DNA of 38,627 bases from Synechococcus sp. AG-679-B05 (GCA_003210795.1 QCUJ01000014.1:1-38627), one strand, 5' to 3'. Shown: positions 25,499-34,464, counted from the first letter of the stretch. The notes: generated by a model not told the origin, from the sequence alone. Numbers and translations: made by a program.

Positions 25499-25913
25499 CC
25501 AGCCAGTAGGCCGCCGCTAACGACACAACTGCAATGCCCAGGCCCACCAGTAACTGAGGTTTGTTTTCGGCACCGGTGGGCAGAACAATCACCTTGCGGG
25601 CGACGGCGGTGAGTGCTGTGACCAGCACCAGCTCGATCTGAACCACGTGCTGACGCAGATAACTGGTGATGTTCTGCAGCACCTCGAGTGCGATCAGCAC
25701 GGTGAGCAGGTCACCCAGAACCTTGATCAGGTCGTCGCCCAGCCAGGTTGCTTCCGATCCGGACAGCAGCTTGGATCCCAGGGACAACACCAATTGCACC
25801 AAGGTGCAGATGATCACGACTCCCGTGATCACCGTCAGGATCCGGGCCACCTCACGTTCACCTGAGTCAACGATGCTCAGGAAATCGATTTTCAGGCGAC
25901 GCTTGCTGTTCAC
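25392..25913 (-). CDS. PsiE family membrane protein
   Basis: This 173-residue protein matches the phosphate-starvation-inducible PsiE family. Four hydrophobic segments are visible, with the core LLTVLIALEVLQNITSYL and the family-like QHVVQIELVLVTALTAVARKVIVL. The function of PsiE is unknown. The start is GTG 25913. The C-terminal 35 residues are a polar Arg-rich tail, longer than the family core; this tail is what overlaps the cupin gene, and it may be a lineage-specific read-on. No Pho box was identified. Confidence 0.8.
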   Translation of the reverse strand: MNSKRRLKIDFLSIVDSGEREVARILTVITGVVIICTLVQLVLSLGSKLLSGSEATWLGDDLIKVLGDLLTVLIALEVLQNITSYLRQHVVQIELVLVTALTAVARKVIVLPTGAENKPQLLVGLGIAVVSLAAAYWLVKRANTVPAKGFQARGPSSRRDEGDATRSTLDLRR

Positions 25914-25919
25914 GGCGTC

Positions 25920-26168
25920 CTAATCATTAAAGGGGTTGTAATACGGGCGAGCAGCGGTGCCGCTGCCCGTGTTCTCCAGCTTGGTGTCACACGAGATAGA
26001 GCCGTCCTCCGCTGTGACGCAGTTTGTTGGCACCACAGTGCTGTTCTTGTCGTTGCGGCTGCCAGGGCCAAGGATCCAGCCCTCACTCTGGGCTTGAGCA
26101 ACTGGAATGGCCATGGTTGTCAGGCCCACCAAGACAGCCACGGCTGCAGTGGTCATCGCCGAGATCAT
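25920..26168 (-). CDS. Small secreted hypothetical protein
   Basis: This 82-residue protein has a clear Sec signal peptide (MTTAAVAVLVGLTTMAIPVAQA, cut after AQA near residue 26). The mature part, about 55 residues, contains two cysteines (NCVTAEDGSISC) that could form a disulfide, and ends in an aromatic-rich PYYNPFND. I do not know a family with a function. It is upstream of the PsiE gene on the same strand with a 6-base gap, so the two probably share a transcript. ATG start. Confidence 0.7.
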   Translation of the reverse strand: MISAMTTAAVAVLVGLTTMAIPVAQAQSEGWILGPGSRNDKNSTVVPTNCVTAEDGSISCDTKLENTGSGTAARPYYNPFND

Positions 26169-26212
26169 CCGTCGGATCGATCGAATTCAGCCCACTTTGC
26201 CCTTGAAATGTG

Positions 26213-26527
26213 TCAGTCGGGGCAGTCTTCTCTGATTTCCTGCAAAAGCATGTCCAGTTGACCGAAGGGATCGCTCGCGTCTTCGGCGTCCGTAGAGGTG
26301 CTCACGCCCCCGTGCCACTCGGCCTCGACTGCACAAAGTCGGCTGGCCAATCCGGCCAGACCATGGTTCCGATGCTCACGCTGAAGAACCTCAAGAATGG
26401 CTGGCATTCGGGTGGAGATCGCCTTCAGGCTTCGGCGGAGATCGGCCTGCGTGCGTCCCTGCTGCTTGAGCCAATCCTTGAGGAACGAGGTCAGCTCCGC
26501 TTCGAACTCGGGGGTCCAGGCAGCCAT
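26213..26527 (-). CDS. Conserved-looking hypothetical protein
   Basis: This 104-residue protein from ATG is not recognised. It is helical and acidic: WTPEFEAELTSFLKDWLKQQGR, ADLRRSLKAISTRMPAILEVLQ, LAGLASRLCAVEAEW, then an Asp-rich segment and FGQLDMLLQEIREDCPD. No signal peptide or membrane helix is seen. It lies between the sigma factor gene and the secreted protein gene on the same strand, with gaps of about 50 bases each, so a single long transcript from the sigma factor to PsiE is possible. Confidence 0.6.
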   Translation of the reverse strand: MAAWTPEFEAELTSFLKDWLKQQGRTQADLRRSLKAISTRMPAILEVLQREHRNHGLAGLASRLCAVEAEWHGGVSTSTDAEDASDPFGQLDMLLQEIREDCPD

Positions 26528-26579
26528 TGGGATCAGCGCGCGAGTCGTACGTCCGGTGGTCAGTCTGCTCTTTGCTGCG

Positions 26580-27506
26580 TCAGGGAGTGGCTTCCACCAG
26601 TCCGCTCTGAATGCCGGTTTTGCGCAGCTTGCGCAGAGCCCGTTGCACCACCTGCCGGCAGTATTCGCGTGAGCAGTTCATGTGACGTGCGACTTCAGCC
26701 AGGGTGCGCCATTCATTGGTTCCATCCAGTCCGAAGCGCAGGGTCACCACAGTGCGTTCCTTCGGGGTGAGATTCGCCTTGTTCAACAAGGTCCACACGG
26801 AGGCAGATCGTTCAGCGATCTCAGCTCGCTCCATGGGTGGGAGCTCATCACTGGGCAGCACATCCACCAATTCGGAGGGATCCGATTTGGATTTCACCAC
26901 CCCCTGAAGACTCACGGTGACGCTGCGCAGCTCGCAGGCCAGGAGATCTTCCACATCAGCCAGGGGGATCTCCATGGTCTGTGCGAGTTGCTCACTGGTG
27001 GGCGCGAGGCCGTTGCGCTGCATCAGGCGAGCCTTGGCTGCTCGAAGCTTGGTGAGCTTCTCATTCACATTCACGGGAATCCGAATCGTGCGGCTCTGGG
27101 TTGAAAGAGCACGGTTCAGACCTTGCCGGATCCACCAGTAGGCATAGGTCGAAAAACGATGGCCTCGGGTTGGGTCGTATTTCTCAACGGCACGGGTCAG
27201 TCCAAGGGTTCCCTCCTGGATCAAGTCCAGAAGATCGAGGCCTTTGCCCTGATAACGCTTGGCCAGGTTGACCACCAAACGCAAATTGGCCGTGATCATC
27301 TGATTCTTGGCTCTCTCGCCACGACGAATCACGACTTTTTCTTCGGTGCTGTACTCACATTCGGGCCCTGTTCCACCGGCGAGCTGGCAGCGATCGGTGA
27401 TACCAACCATCGCCTGAACTTTTCTGCCTAACATCAATTCCTGCTCTGGAGTGAGCAGTTGGTGACGACCAATTTCACCGAGGAATGCACTCAGAGAACT
27501 CACCAT
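26580..27506 (-). CDS. RNA polymerase sigma factor, sigma-70 group 2
   Basis: A 308-residue SigA-like factor without the long N-terminal acidic region of the primary factor, thus group 2 (non-essential alternative). Region 1.2 reads SSLSAFLGEIGRHQLLTPEQE; region 2 reads NLRLVVNLAKRYQGKGLDLL, DLIQEGTLGLTRAVEKYDP and FSTYAYWWIRQ; region 3 follows; region 4 reads LTPKERTVVTLRFGLDG and CSREYCRQVVQRALRKLR. It should direct polymerase under stress or changing light or nutrients, but which condition cannot be told. ATG 27506 was chosen; a TTG two codons upstream exists. It is divergent from the DUF2214 gene, sharing an AT-rich upstream region (27513-27685). Confidence 0.93.
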   Translation of the reverse strand: MVSSLSAFLGEIGRHQLLTPEQELMLGRKVQAMVGITDRCQLAGGTGPECEYSTEEKVVIRRGERAKNQMITANLRLVVNLAKRYQGKGLDLLDLIQEGTLGLTRAVEKYDPTRGHRFSTYAYWWIRQGLNRALSTQSRTIRIPVNVNEKLTKLRAAKARLMQRNGLAPTSEQLAQTMEIPLADVEDLLACELRSVTVSLQGVVKSKSDPSELVDVLPSDELPPMERAEIAERSASVWTLLNKANLTPKERTVVTLRFGLDGTNEWRTLAEVARHMNCSREYCRQVVQRALRKLRKTGIQSGLVEATP

Positions 27507-27685
27507 CTTCAAGTCGACGCTGAATTGAACCTAGAACCTGAGAGTTTCCTTTTTGAGGGTGTAATAAAGACTGCGGAATTCATTTTTGCTCCATGATTAA
27601 ACGGTTTCTTTAATCTCTGGAAGAAAATCTTGCGTGGATGCGTGCTGCTGGCGGTTATGGTCGCTGCACCATTTGTTACAGCCAC

Positions 27686-28177
27686 ATGGTCCTGGCGGTC
27701 GCCTTCACCTCTGACGTCGCCAAAAGCGCTGGTGTCGCTTACGTCCACTACCTGAGCTTCATGCTCTGCTTTGCAGCACTGGTTGTTGAGCGTCGCCTGA
27801 TCAAGGCAAGCCCTAACCGTCGCGAGGCCACAGCGATGGTGATCACTGACATCGTCTACGGAATTGCTGCTCTGGTACTGCTTGTCAGTGGAATCCTGAG
27901 GGTGATGTATTTCGGTCAAGGGGCCGAGTTTTATACGCAGAACCCCTTGTTCTGGTGGAAGGTGGGTCTGTACCTCTCCGTTGGCGGACTTTCGCTCTAT
28001 CCGACGGTCACCTACATCCTCTGGGCTATTCCCCTGCGCAAAGGTGAGCTGCCTCAGGTGAGTGAGGTGTTGGCCAACCGTTTGAGCTGGATCATCAATA
28101 TCGAGCTAGCTGGTTTTGCCTCAATTCCTTTGATGGCCACATTGATGGCACGTGGTGTGGGGTTGCCGGCCGCTTGA
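27686..28177 (+). CDS. DUF2214 family membrane protein
   Basis: A 163-residue integral membrane protein with four hydrophobic segments. The motif pieces AYVHYLSFMLCFAALVVERRL, DIVYGIAALVLLVSGILRVMYFG and FWWKVGLYL, with the final helix FASIPLMATLMARG, match the DUF2214 family found in proteobacteria and cyanobacteria, of unknown function. His and Tyr in the first helix resemble quinone or heme ligands, but this is speculation. ATG 27686. Its stop overlaps by one base with the ATG of the matrixin-like gene (TGATG), so the two are coupled. Confidence 0.8.
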   Translation: MVLAVAFTSDVAKSAGVAYVHYLSFMLCFAALVVERRLIKASPNRREATAMVITDIVYGIAALVLLVSGILRVMYFGQGAEFYTQNPLFWWKVGLYLSVGGLSLYPTVTYILWAIPLRKGELPQVSEVLANRLSWIINIELAGFASIPLMATLMARGVGLPAA

Positions 28178-28821
28178 TGCCAGTGGATCTGTGCCCCCCA
28201 GCCCAGTCTGTTCGTGAGGTGGAGGCCGCGCCTCTGCAGCGCGCAGTGGCCTCGGAAGCACCGGGTTATGTCGGTTCTCTCGCCACGACGCCGATGGGCT
28301 GGCCCTCCCTGTCGCGATGGTGCGTCTGGGTGGAGCCACCCCTTCGCGAGGAGCCTGACCGCTGGGAACAACGCTGGAGCACCTCGGTGAATGCAGCCCT
28401 GGATCGCTGGTCGGAGCTGGTGCCTCTGCAACGGGTGCAGTCTCCGGAGCGGGCTCAAGTGCTGCTGAAACGTCGTAAACCACCCCTCAGAGCCGTGGCT
28501 GGGAGTTGGCGCGCCAGCAATGGACGCAGTCTCCTTCAATTGCTGGAGGTGCGTCGCCGCGAGGTGTGGCGCTTTGAACCTCAGGTGACCGTTCTGGTTT
28601 CGCCGAACCTCAGGGCTCCGGTCCAGCAGGCCACCGCCTTGCATGAGCTGGGTCACGCCTTCGGACTCTGGGGCCACAGCACGGAACCGACCGATGCAAT
28701 GGCGGTTCATCAGGGGCGGGTTCCAGTGCTCGATCTGAGTGATCGCGACCGGCTCACGCTGAGATGGGTCCGTGATCAGCCCAATGACTTCGGACGATCC
28801 ACGCTGCAGGGTTCCCCTTGA
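28177..28821 (+). CDS. Matrixin-like zinc metallopeptidase
   Basis: The zinc-binding motif HELGHAFGLWGH (residues 156-167; HExxHxxGxxH) and a following Met in TDAMA (Met175, a Met-turn) mark a metzincin of the matrixin type. About 150 N-terminal residues contain a WSTSVNAALDRWSEL segment typical of the catalytic domain front. No clear signal peptide is seen, so whether it acts inside the cell or is exported another way is unclear. The 214 residues are the size of a bare catalytic domain. It is coupled to the DUF2214 gene upstream and lies 35 bases before the L,D-transpeptidase gene. Start ATG 28177. Confidence 0.8.
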   Translation: MPVDLCPPAQSVREVEAAPLQRAVASEAPGYVGSLATTPMGWPSLSRWCVWVEPPLREEPDRWEQRWSTSVNAALDRWSELVPLQRVQSPERAQVLLKRRKPPLRAVAGSWRASNGRSLLQLLEVRRREVWRFEPQVTVLVSPNLRAPVQQATALHELGHAFGLWGHSTEPTDAMAVHQGRVPVLDLSDRDRLTLRWVRDQPNDFGRSTLQGSP

Positions 28822-28856
28822 GTCGGCAAGCTGCCGACAGCCACCTCAAGGCCGTG

Positions 28857-29517
28857 ATGGCTCTGCGATCCCTGGCCGCCGTTGCGCTGCTCACCCTTCT
28901 CAATGCCTGTGGGGCGGTGGACCCTCCCGATACTGAGCTGGGGGGGGGCTGCTGACGGTCCAGTGCTGACAATCCAGCTCGACGGAGATGACCCTGCAGC
29001 CAGCTTTGGACTGTTGCAGCGTCCGGAAGAACCGCTGCGGTTCAGTGTGGGCCAGGGCCGCAACGGAATTGCCTGTGCCGGAACCCGGTTTCAGGAGGGG
29101 GTGACACCGCTGGGACGTTTCCGGGTGAATGCGATTCTCAGCGAGGGTCGATTTGAGATGGACCCGGAGCTGGTGGAGCGCTCAGGACAAACAGAAGCCG
29201 AGCTGCGCAGCACCCTGTTCAGCAACATGAATTTCATCGATTTCAAGGGCGATGGCAAGACAGGTGAATATGGGACCGGATACATCAGCCTCGAGCCAGT
29301 TCCGATGACGGAGCAGCCGTTTGAGTTCAACACCTACGACGGCACCTTCCGCTGGTACAGCTTCGCCATTCACGGCAGCAATGATCAGAGCCGCATCGGT
29401 CAGGCGGTGACCGGGGGCTGCATCAATGCAGGCCGTTTCACCATGGACGTACTGCTGGATCGGTTGAATCTGGGTGATCAGGTGGACATTGCCAGCGACA
29501 GCACCTGCCTTCCCTGA
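28857..29517 (+). CDS. L,D-transpeptidase lipoprotein, split by a frameshift at a G9 run
   Basis: The first frame (28857 on) gives a lipoprotein signal, ALRSLAAVALLTLLNAC, with lipobox LNAC, and then stops after 32 residues. The second frame, from just after the G run, gives an L,D-transpeptidase (YkuD) domain with FAIHGSND and the catalytic cysteine in TGGCINAG (TGC at 29419-29421). The frames join if the run of nine G at 28940-28948 had eight, reading ELGGAADGPVLTI through. So the gene is interrupted by one extra G: a sequencing error, a pseudogene, or a slippage-based switch. L,D-transpeptidases cross-link peptidoglycan or attach proteins to it. A start at ATG 28903 in the second frame would give an unanchored cytoplasmic form. 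Confidence 0.8.
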
Positions 29518-29530
29518 GGGCCAGCAGGGA

Positions 29531-30199
29531 TCAGTGGCGGCGCGGGGCTCCGCGACGGGCCGCCAGCACCTCCTGCACCTTTCGCCAACTCACACCGTGA
29601 TGGGTGAGGGCCACTTGCATGTGGAACAGAATGTCGGCGGCTTCGCCGGCGATCTCATCAGCGTTGTCGTCCTTGCAGGCCATTACGAATTCGGCGCTTT
29701 CTTCGCCGATCTTCTTGAGGATGCGATTGTCACCGCCCTCGAGAAGCTTGTTGGTGTAACTGCCCTCTTCCGGATGCTCCCGCCGCCCTTCGATCACCCG
29801 GAACAGTTCGGTGCAGGCATCCGCTGGCGGTGGTGGCGCTTCGTTGCCACCGGGAGTGCGTTGATCCCCACCTTCGTAGAAACAGCTGCGAGCGCCGGTG
29901 TGGCATGCCACATCCCCGGTTTGCTCGATCGTTATCAGCAGTACATCCGCATCGCAGTCGTAGCGGAGATCGCGCATGGTCTGGGTGTGGCCGCTGGTAG
30001 CGCCTTTGTGCCATAGCTCCTGACGCGATCGACTCCAGTAGTGCACCTCTCCGGTGCGCAGCGTGCACTCGATCGCTTCGCGGTTCATCCAGGCCACCAT
30101 CAGCACCGCACCATCCAGCCAGTCCTGGGCGATGGCTGGAATCAGGCCCGCTTCGTTAAAACGGAGTTGATCAATGAAGGCAGGGCTGAGGGGCTGCAT
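29531..30199 (-). CDS. hisIE: Phosphoribosyl-AMP cyclohydrolase / phosphoribosyl-ATP pyrophosphatase
   Basis: A fused enzyme for steps 2 and 3 of histidine synthesis. The HisI part (about residues 1-120) shows [35 protein letters not shown] and the zinc motif [10 protein letters not shown]. The HisE part (about 127-222) shows [34 protein letters not shown] and [13 protein letters not shown]. The 222 residues match the usual fused length. ATG 30199. It is convergent with the L,D-transpeptidase gene 13 bases away and divergent from the QueD-like gene. Confidence 0.95.
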   Translation of the reverse strand: MQPLSPAFIDQLRFNEAGLIPAIAQDWLDGAVLMVAWMNREAIECTLRTGEVHYWSRSRQELWHKGATSGHTQTMRDLRYDCDADVLLITIEQTGDVACHTGARSCFYEGGDQRTPGGNEAPPPPADACTELFRVIEGRREHPEEGSYTNKLLEGGDNRILKKIGEESAEFVMACKDDNADEIAGEAADILFHMQVALTHHGVSWRKVQEVLAARRGAPRRH

Positions 30200-30257
30200 C
30201 AGTCCTCGGTTTCACGGTCAGTACTCCTGATCCTCCCGCAACGTTTCACCCGGTTCC

Positions 30258-30758
30258 TTGCAGTACAGCGTGCTTCACCCCCCCACCACTTTCAGCTGCA
30301 GCAAGCTGTTTGAGGGCTACCCCTGCTGCCATCGGCAGTGGCGTCATCCGGGCCATTGCCGGTTCGTGCATGGCTACAGCCGCAGTTTCACCCTCTGTTT
30401 TGCCGCAACGGAGCTGGATGCCTGTGGCTTTGTGGTCGACTTCTCCAGCTTGCGTCCCCTGGACCAGCAGCTTCGCGACCAGTTCGATCACACCTTTCTG
30501 GTGAATGCGGATGATCCACTTATGGACGAGTGGCAGCAATTGCATGAGCAGGGAGCCATTGATTTGCGGGTGATGGAGAACGTGTGTATGGAGGCCACGG
30601 CCGCTCTGGTGTGGGAGTGGGCCAATGCCTTGCTGCAGGAGCGTGATGGGGGCCGAACCTGCTGCTGGGCTGTGGAAGCCCGTGAGAATCCCAGCAATGC
30701 GGGTGTTTTTACGGCCACTCCACCTTGGTTTGAAGCCGCTGCAGAGCAGAGCCCTTGA
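30258..30758 (+). CDS. QueD-like 6-carboxytetrahydropterin synthase family protein
   Basis: This 166-residue protein belongs to the 6-pyruvoyl/6-carboxytetrahydropterin synthase fold, whose QueD members make the queuosine precursor. Visible elements are CSKLFEGYPCCHRQW (Cys14, His25), HCRFVHGYS (His38), FDHTFL (Asp77, His78) and the Glu near MEATAALVW. The family normally has HGH supplying two zinc ligands, but here it reads HGY, so one ligand seems replaced. The start is TTG 30258 or GTG 30270; no ATG is available. It is convergent with clpB, 35 bases away. The exact reaction is uncertain. Confidence 0.75.
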   Translation: MQYSVLHPPTTFSCSKLFEGYPCCHRQWRHPGHCRFVHGYSRSFTLCFAATELDACGFVVDFSSLRPLDQQLRDQFDHTFLVNADDPLMDEWQQLHEQGAIDLRVMENVCMEATAALVWEWANALLQERDGGRTCCWAVEARENPSNAGVFTATPPWFEAAAEQSP

Positions 30759-30793
30759 TCACCCACAACACAGTTGGGCTGTTCTTCGAGCGA

Positions 30794-33394
30794 TCAGTCG
30801 CTGGTGCTGTTCACCGACAGGCGTTCTCCGTCAACGTCAACCTGAATGGTCGTGCCTTCAGGGGCTTGCCCGGCCAGGATTGTCTTGGCGATCGGGGTTT
30901 CCAGTTCCCGTTGTATGGCCCGCTTCAACGGACGGGCTCCGTAGACGGGATCCCGACCGATTTCTGCGAGCCAGTCGGCAGCTGAGTCACTCACATTGAG
31001 GTTGAGGTTGCGCTGTTGCAATCGCTGTTTCAGCCGTTCCACCTGGAGAGTCACGATCTGGCGCAGTTCGGACTGATTCAGGCTCTGGAAAATGATCCGA
31101 TCGTCCAGACGGTTGAGGAATTCAGGCCGGAACTGGGCCTGCAGGGCCTGGTTGACCAGATCTTCCATGGCCGCATGCTGGCCTGGATCCCCCGCCAGCT
31201 CCAGGATCGATGGGCTGCCGATGTTGCTGGTCAGGATCAGCACGGTGTTGGTGAAATCCACGGTGCGGCCCTGCCCGTCGGTGACGCGTCCGTCATCAAG
31301 GATCTGCAGCATCACGTTGAACACATCGGGGTGGGCTTTCTCCACCTCGTCGAACAGGATCACGGCGTAGGGCCTGCGTCGTATCGCCTCGGTGAGCTGA
31401 CCCCCGGCTTCGTAGCCCACGTAGCCGGGGGGAGCACCGATCAGTCGGCTCACGGTGTGCTTCTCCATGTACTCCGACATGTCGATGCGCACCATTGCCT
31501 CGTCACTGTCAAAGAGGCGGTTGGCCAAAGCCTTGGACAGCTCCGTTTTGCCAACACCGGTGGGTCCCAGGAACAGGAAACTGGCGATGGGGCGGTTGGG
31601 ATCACTCAGGCCGGCCCTGGAGCGCTGGATCGCATCGGCAACGGCGGTGACCGCCTCGTTCTGGCCAATCACCCGCTGATGGAGATCCTCCTCCAGCTGA
31701 AGCAGTTTCTCCATTTCGCTCTGCACCAGCCGGGCCACCGGGATCCCGGTCCACTTCGCGATCACCTCGGCGATGTCGTCTTCGCTCACCTCTTCGCGCA
31801 GCAGGCTTTTGTCGGACCCGTCTTCCTGGGCGAGCTCGGTCTCCTTGCTCTGCAGCTGCTTCTGCAGGTCGGCGAGGGTGCCGTATTCGAGTTCGGCAGC
31901 TTTGTTCAGGTCGTAATTGCGTTTGGCCTGCTCCACCTGGAGCTGCACCCGTTCGATGTCTTCCTTGAGGCCCGAGAGGTCGTCGATCGCGCCTTTCTCT
32001 TGCTGCCACTGGGCATTGAGGCTGCTCTGCTGTTCGCCCAGATCCGCCAGCTCCTGTTCGATCCGTTGCAACCGCTCCTGGCTGGCGCTGTCGGATTCCC
32101 GGCCGAGGGACAGCTTCTCCATCTCCAGCTGGAGGATCTTGCGGTCGATCTCATCGATCTGTTCCGGCTTGGAGGTGATTTCCATCTTCAGCCTGGCCGC
32201 TGATTCATCCACCAGATCAATGGCTTTGTCCGGCAGGAAGCGATCGGCGATGTAGCGGTTGCTCAGCACGGCAGCTGCCACGAGGGCACTATCGGCGATG
32301 CGCACGCCGTGGTGAACTTCGTAGCGCTCCTTCAGTCCCCGAAGGATCGAGATCGTGTCCTCAACGGTGGGCTGGTCCACCAGCACCTGCTGAAAGCGGC
32401 GTTCCAGGGCGGGATCCTTCTCGATGTGTTGCCGATGTTCATCCAGGGTGGTGGCGCCGATGCAGCGCAGCTCACCCCGGGCCAGCATCGGTTTGAGCAG
32501 GTTGCTGGCATCCATGGCTCCGCCGCTGGCTCCAGCCCCCACCACGGTGTGGATCTCGTCGATGAACAGCACAATCTGTCCCTCGGAAGCGGTGACCTCC
32601 TTGAGCACGGCCTTCAGGCGTTCTTCGAATTCACCCCGGTATTTGGCTCCAGCGATCAGGGATCCCATGTCGAGGGAGATGAGCTGCCGGTTCTGCAACG
32701 CCTGGGGGACGTCGCCGTTGATGATGCGCTGGGCCAGGCCTTCCACGATGGCTGTTTTGCCGACGCCCGGTTCTCCGATCAGCACCGGGTTGTTCTTCGT
32801 GCGGCGGCTGAGGATCTGAATGGTGCGACGGATCTCTTCATCCCGACCAATCACCGGGTCCAGCTGCCCGTTCCTGGCGGCGTCGGTGAGATCACGGCCA
32901 TATTTCTCCAGGGATTCGTAGGTGCCCTCAGGGTTCTGATCCGACACCGTTTGATTGCCGCGCACAGCTGCGACTGCCTCCTTGAGCTTGCTTGCATCGA
33001 GACCGACCTGCTGTAGCAGCTGGCGGCCGCAGCGATCATCTTCGGCCAGGGCCAGCAGCAGATGCTCGATGGCGATGTAGCTGTCGCCGAATTGATCCCT
33101 CAGCGTTTTGGCTTTGTCCAGCGTCGCGTTGATGCTCCGACCGAGAAAGACCGAATCCGGCGGGGATCCAAGGCTTGGCAGTCGCTTCAGGTGTGACTCC
33201 ACCGTCGACTGGAAGCGGTTGGCATCCACGCCGCTTCTGGCCAGGATCCGTCCGGCCAGTCCGTCCTGTTGCAAAAGGGCGAGAAGCAGATGCTCCGACT
33301 CCAGGTGCTGGTGTCGGTTGGATTGAGCCAGGTTCTGGGCCTCGACGATGGCGGCCCAGGCTTTTTCGGTGAACTGCTCCGCGGTGGGTTGCAT
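30794..33394 (-). CDS. clpB: ATP-dependent chaperone ClpB
   Basis: ClpB is the Hsp100 disaggregase that works with DnaK. The 866 residues show all parts: the N-terminal Clp repeat domain ([17 protein letters not shown] start), the first AAA+ with GEPGVGKT, a long coiled-coil middle domain (about 400-520, rich in Glu, Gln, Lys), and the second AAA+ with GPTGVGKT and [15 protein letters not shown], ending in [16 protein letters not shown] 33394 was chosen because the conserved domain starts there; an upstream frame has no domain. It is divergent from the small gene at 33499 and should be heat-inducible, though I did not identify a CIRCE-like repeat. Confidence 0.97.
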   Translation of the reverse strand: MQPTAEQFTEKAWAAIVEAQNLAQSNRHQHLESEHLLLALLQQDGLAGRILARSGVDANRFQSTVESHLKRLPSLGSPPDSVFLGRSINATLDKAKTLRDQFGDSYIAIEHLLLALAEDDRCGRQLLQQVGLDASKLKEAVAAVRGNQTVSDQNPEGTYESLEKYGRDLTDAARNGQLDPVIGRDEEIRRTIQILSRRTKNNPVLIGEPGVGKTAIVEGLAQRIINGDVPQALQNRQLISLDMGSLIAGAKYRGEFEERLKAVLKEVTASEGQIVLFIDEIHTVVGAGASGGAMDASNLLKPMLARGELRCIGATTLDEHRQHIEKDPALERRFQQVLVDQPTVEDTISILRGLKERYEVHHGVRIADSALVAAAVLSNRYIADRFLPDKAIDLVDESAARLKMEITSKPEQIDEIDRKILQLEMEKLSLGRESDSASQERLQRIEQELADLGEQQSSLNAQWQQEKGAIDDLSGLKEDIERVQLQVEQAKRNYDLNKAAELEYGTLADLQKQLQSKETELAQEDGSDKSLLREEVSEDDIAEVIAKWTGIPVARLVQSEMEKLLQLEEDLHQRVIGQNEAVTAVADAIQRSRAGLSDPNRPIASFLFLGPTGVGKTELSKALANRLFDSDEAMVRIDMSEYMEKHTVSRLIGAPPGYVGYEAGGQLTEAIRRRPYAVILFDEVEKAHPDVFNVMLQILDDGRVTDGQGRTVDFTNTVLILTSNIGSPSILELAGDPGQHAAMEDLVNQALQAQFRPEFLNRLDDRIIFQSLNQSELRQIVTLQVERLKQRLQQRNLNLNVSDSAADWLAEIGRDPVYGARPLKRAIQRELETPIAKTILAGQAPEGTTIQVDVDGERLSVNSTSD

Positions 33395-33498
33395 TGCTTG
33401 GCGCGGGTGGGTTTTCAAACCGTATGGGCATCCAGGCTGCAGCGGGGACGGCAAACCGGTTGTGCTTTTTAGAGTTCGCCGAACAACTGACCGCCGTA

Positions 33499-33699
33499 AT
33501 GCCCGAACCCCAGCTGGTCCAAACGTTGGTGCAACAGGGATTGTCTCTGTCCGCCACCGCTGGGGGTGAACTGGAACGCAGCTGTTGGATGGTGGTGCAT
33601 GAACACCATCACGGCGTAAAGCCCACGGAATACGACATTCGTGAGATCGACGAAGAGCTCTACCTCGCTGTGCTCGAAGCCGCCCGCGCTGCCGTTTGA
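33499..33699 (+). CDS. Small cyanobacterial hypothetical protein
   Basis: This 66-residue protein from ATG 33499 is not recognised. It has a compact, natural-looking composition: [22 protein letters not shown], then [19 protein letters not shown] with a His cluster, and [18 protein letters not shown]. The HEHHH could bind a metal, but this is unproven. It sits divergent to clpB with about 100 bases between, and its 3' end is 21 bases from the convergent gene at 33721. Confidence 0.55.
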   Translation: MPEPQLVQTLVQQGLSLSATAGGELERSCWMVVHEHHHGVKPTEYDIREIDEELYLAVLEAARAAV

Positions 33700-33720
33700 A
33701 CCAACAGGAGCGCTAAGGGC

Positions 33721-34116
33721 TTAACCGAAGCCCGTTGCCTTGGCTTGGGGCGACAAATCCCGCAGCTTCCCATCCAGCAAGGCCGTTCGCTCGGCTTCAG
33801 CGCCCACATGTGGAGCCATTTCCACTCGGGTCGTTCGTAGTGATTCGAGGGCCCGTTTCTCCTCGTCAGAGCCGGTGTCGCTCTGCAGATAACGGTTCAC
33901 CGCTTCAGCGGACAGCTCGTCGGGGGCGAAGTAAACAGTGCCCGGGCCGCGTCTCTTGGTGGTCAGTCCACGCTGATGCCTGCGTTGTTGAACGCCGGCC
34001 CAGAGACGTCCCTGGCTTCGGGTCATGTAATCGTTCAGCGTCGGTGCATCCGTGTCCTCCGCCAGCGCCATGCTGCTGCCGTCGACGAAATCACTGAGCA
34101 GTGTGACAACGGCCAT
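33721..34116 (-). CDS. Hypothetical protein
   Basis: This 131-residue protein from ATG 34116 is not recognised. It begins VVTLLSDFVDGSSMALAED, then LNDYMTRSQGRLWAGVQQRRHQR, TVYFAPDELSAEAVNRYLQ and ends with helices rich in Glu and Ala. No signal peptide or metal motif. An upstream in-frame extension to 34227 exists but is low in quality and overlaps the Nif11 gene more. The chosen start overlaps the Nif11 gene's end by 26 bases in another frame, so the two are probably co-transcribed. Confidence 0.55.
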   Translation of the reverse strand: MAVVTLLSDFVDGSSMALAEDTDAPTLNDYMTRSQGRLWAGVQQRRHQRGLTTKRRGPGTVYFAPDELSAEAVNRYLQSDTGSDEEKRALESLRTTRVEMAPHVGAEAERTALLDGKLRDLSPQAKATGFG

Positions 34117-34342
34117 TGGAGGAATGGATGCGAAAAGAAGGTTTGATCCGGCTGCTCTCGAACCAGCGGCTGATGCGACTGTCGTTTGAATCGCAGGCCA
34201 GATCCCTTGGTGTGAGCATGAACCCATGCTTCTGAGCCAGTTCGATCAGCTCCGCATCATCGTGGCAGCTGCCCACCTCCTGGCGGAGCTGCTGGTGATG
34301 TTCAACAGCCCTCAGGAAATCCTGCAACGCTTCCCGGCTCAT
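34091..34342 (-). CDS. Nif11 domain protein
   Basis: Residues 1-50 of this 83-residue protein form a Nif11-type domain: LQDFLRAVEHHQQLRQEV, then ELIELAQKHGFMLTPRDL. The remaining 33 residues (with RISRWFESSRIKP) are basic and have no GG cleavage site and no Cys/Ser/Thr-rich core typical of prochlorosins. No lanthionine synthetase gene is nearby. The function is unknown. ATG 34342. Its 3' end overlaps the start of the gene at 33721-34116 by 26 bases. Confidence 0.75.
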   Translation of the reverse strand: MSREALQDFLRAVEHHQQLRQEVGSCHDDAELIELAQKHGFMLTPRDLACDSNDSRISRWFESSRIKPSFRIHSSNGRCHTAQ

Positions 34343-34397
34343 CCAATCGTCACGACGGCTTGATTCAGTTCTGCCATGGAAGTTCTCTCCCTTCCAT

Positions 34398-34431
34398 TAA
34401 AAAATCCCTGACATGAATCCATGCCAGGGAT
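34398..34431 (-). terminator. Intrinsic terminator of petE
   Basis: On the minus strand the arms (34431-34420 and 34415-34404) match at 11 of 12 positions around a 4-base loop (GATT), and the stem is followed by six T (34404-34399, shared with the stem base). It starts 34 bases after the petE stop codon. Confidence 0.85.
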
Positions 34432-34464
34432 GAAATTCAATCTAGAAGATCAGGATTCAGCTGA

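Noticed and set aside
31016-32203. 395-codon plus-strand open frame opposite clpB
   Set aside because: It lies wholly antisense to a clearly identified clpB gene, and its composition is the usual shadow of a GC-rich gene.
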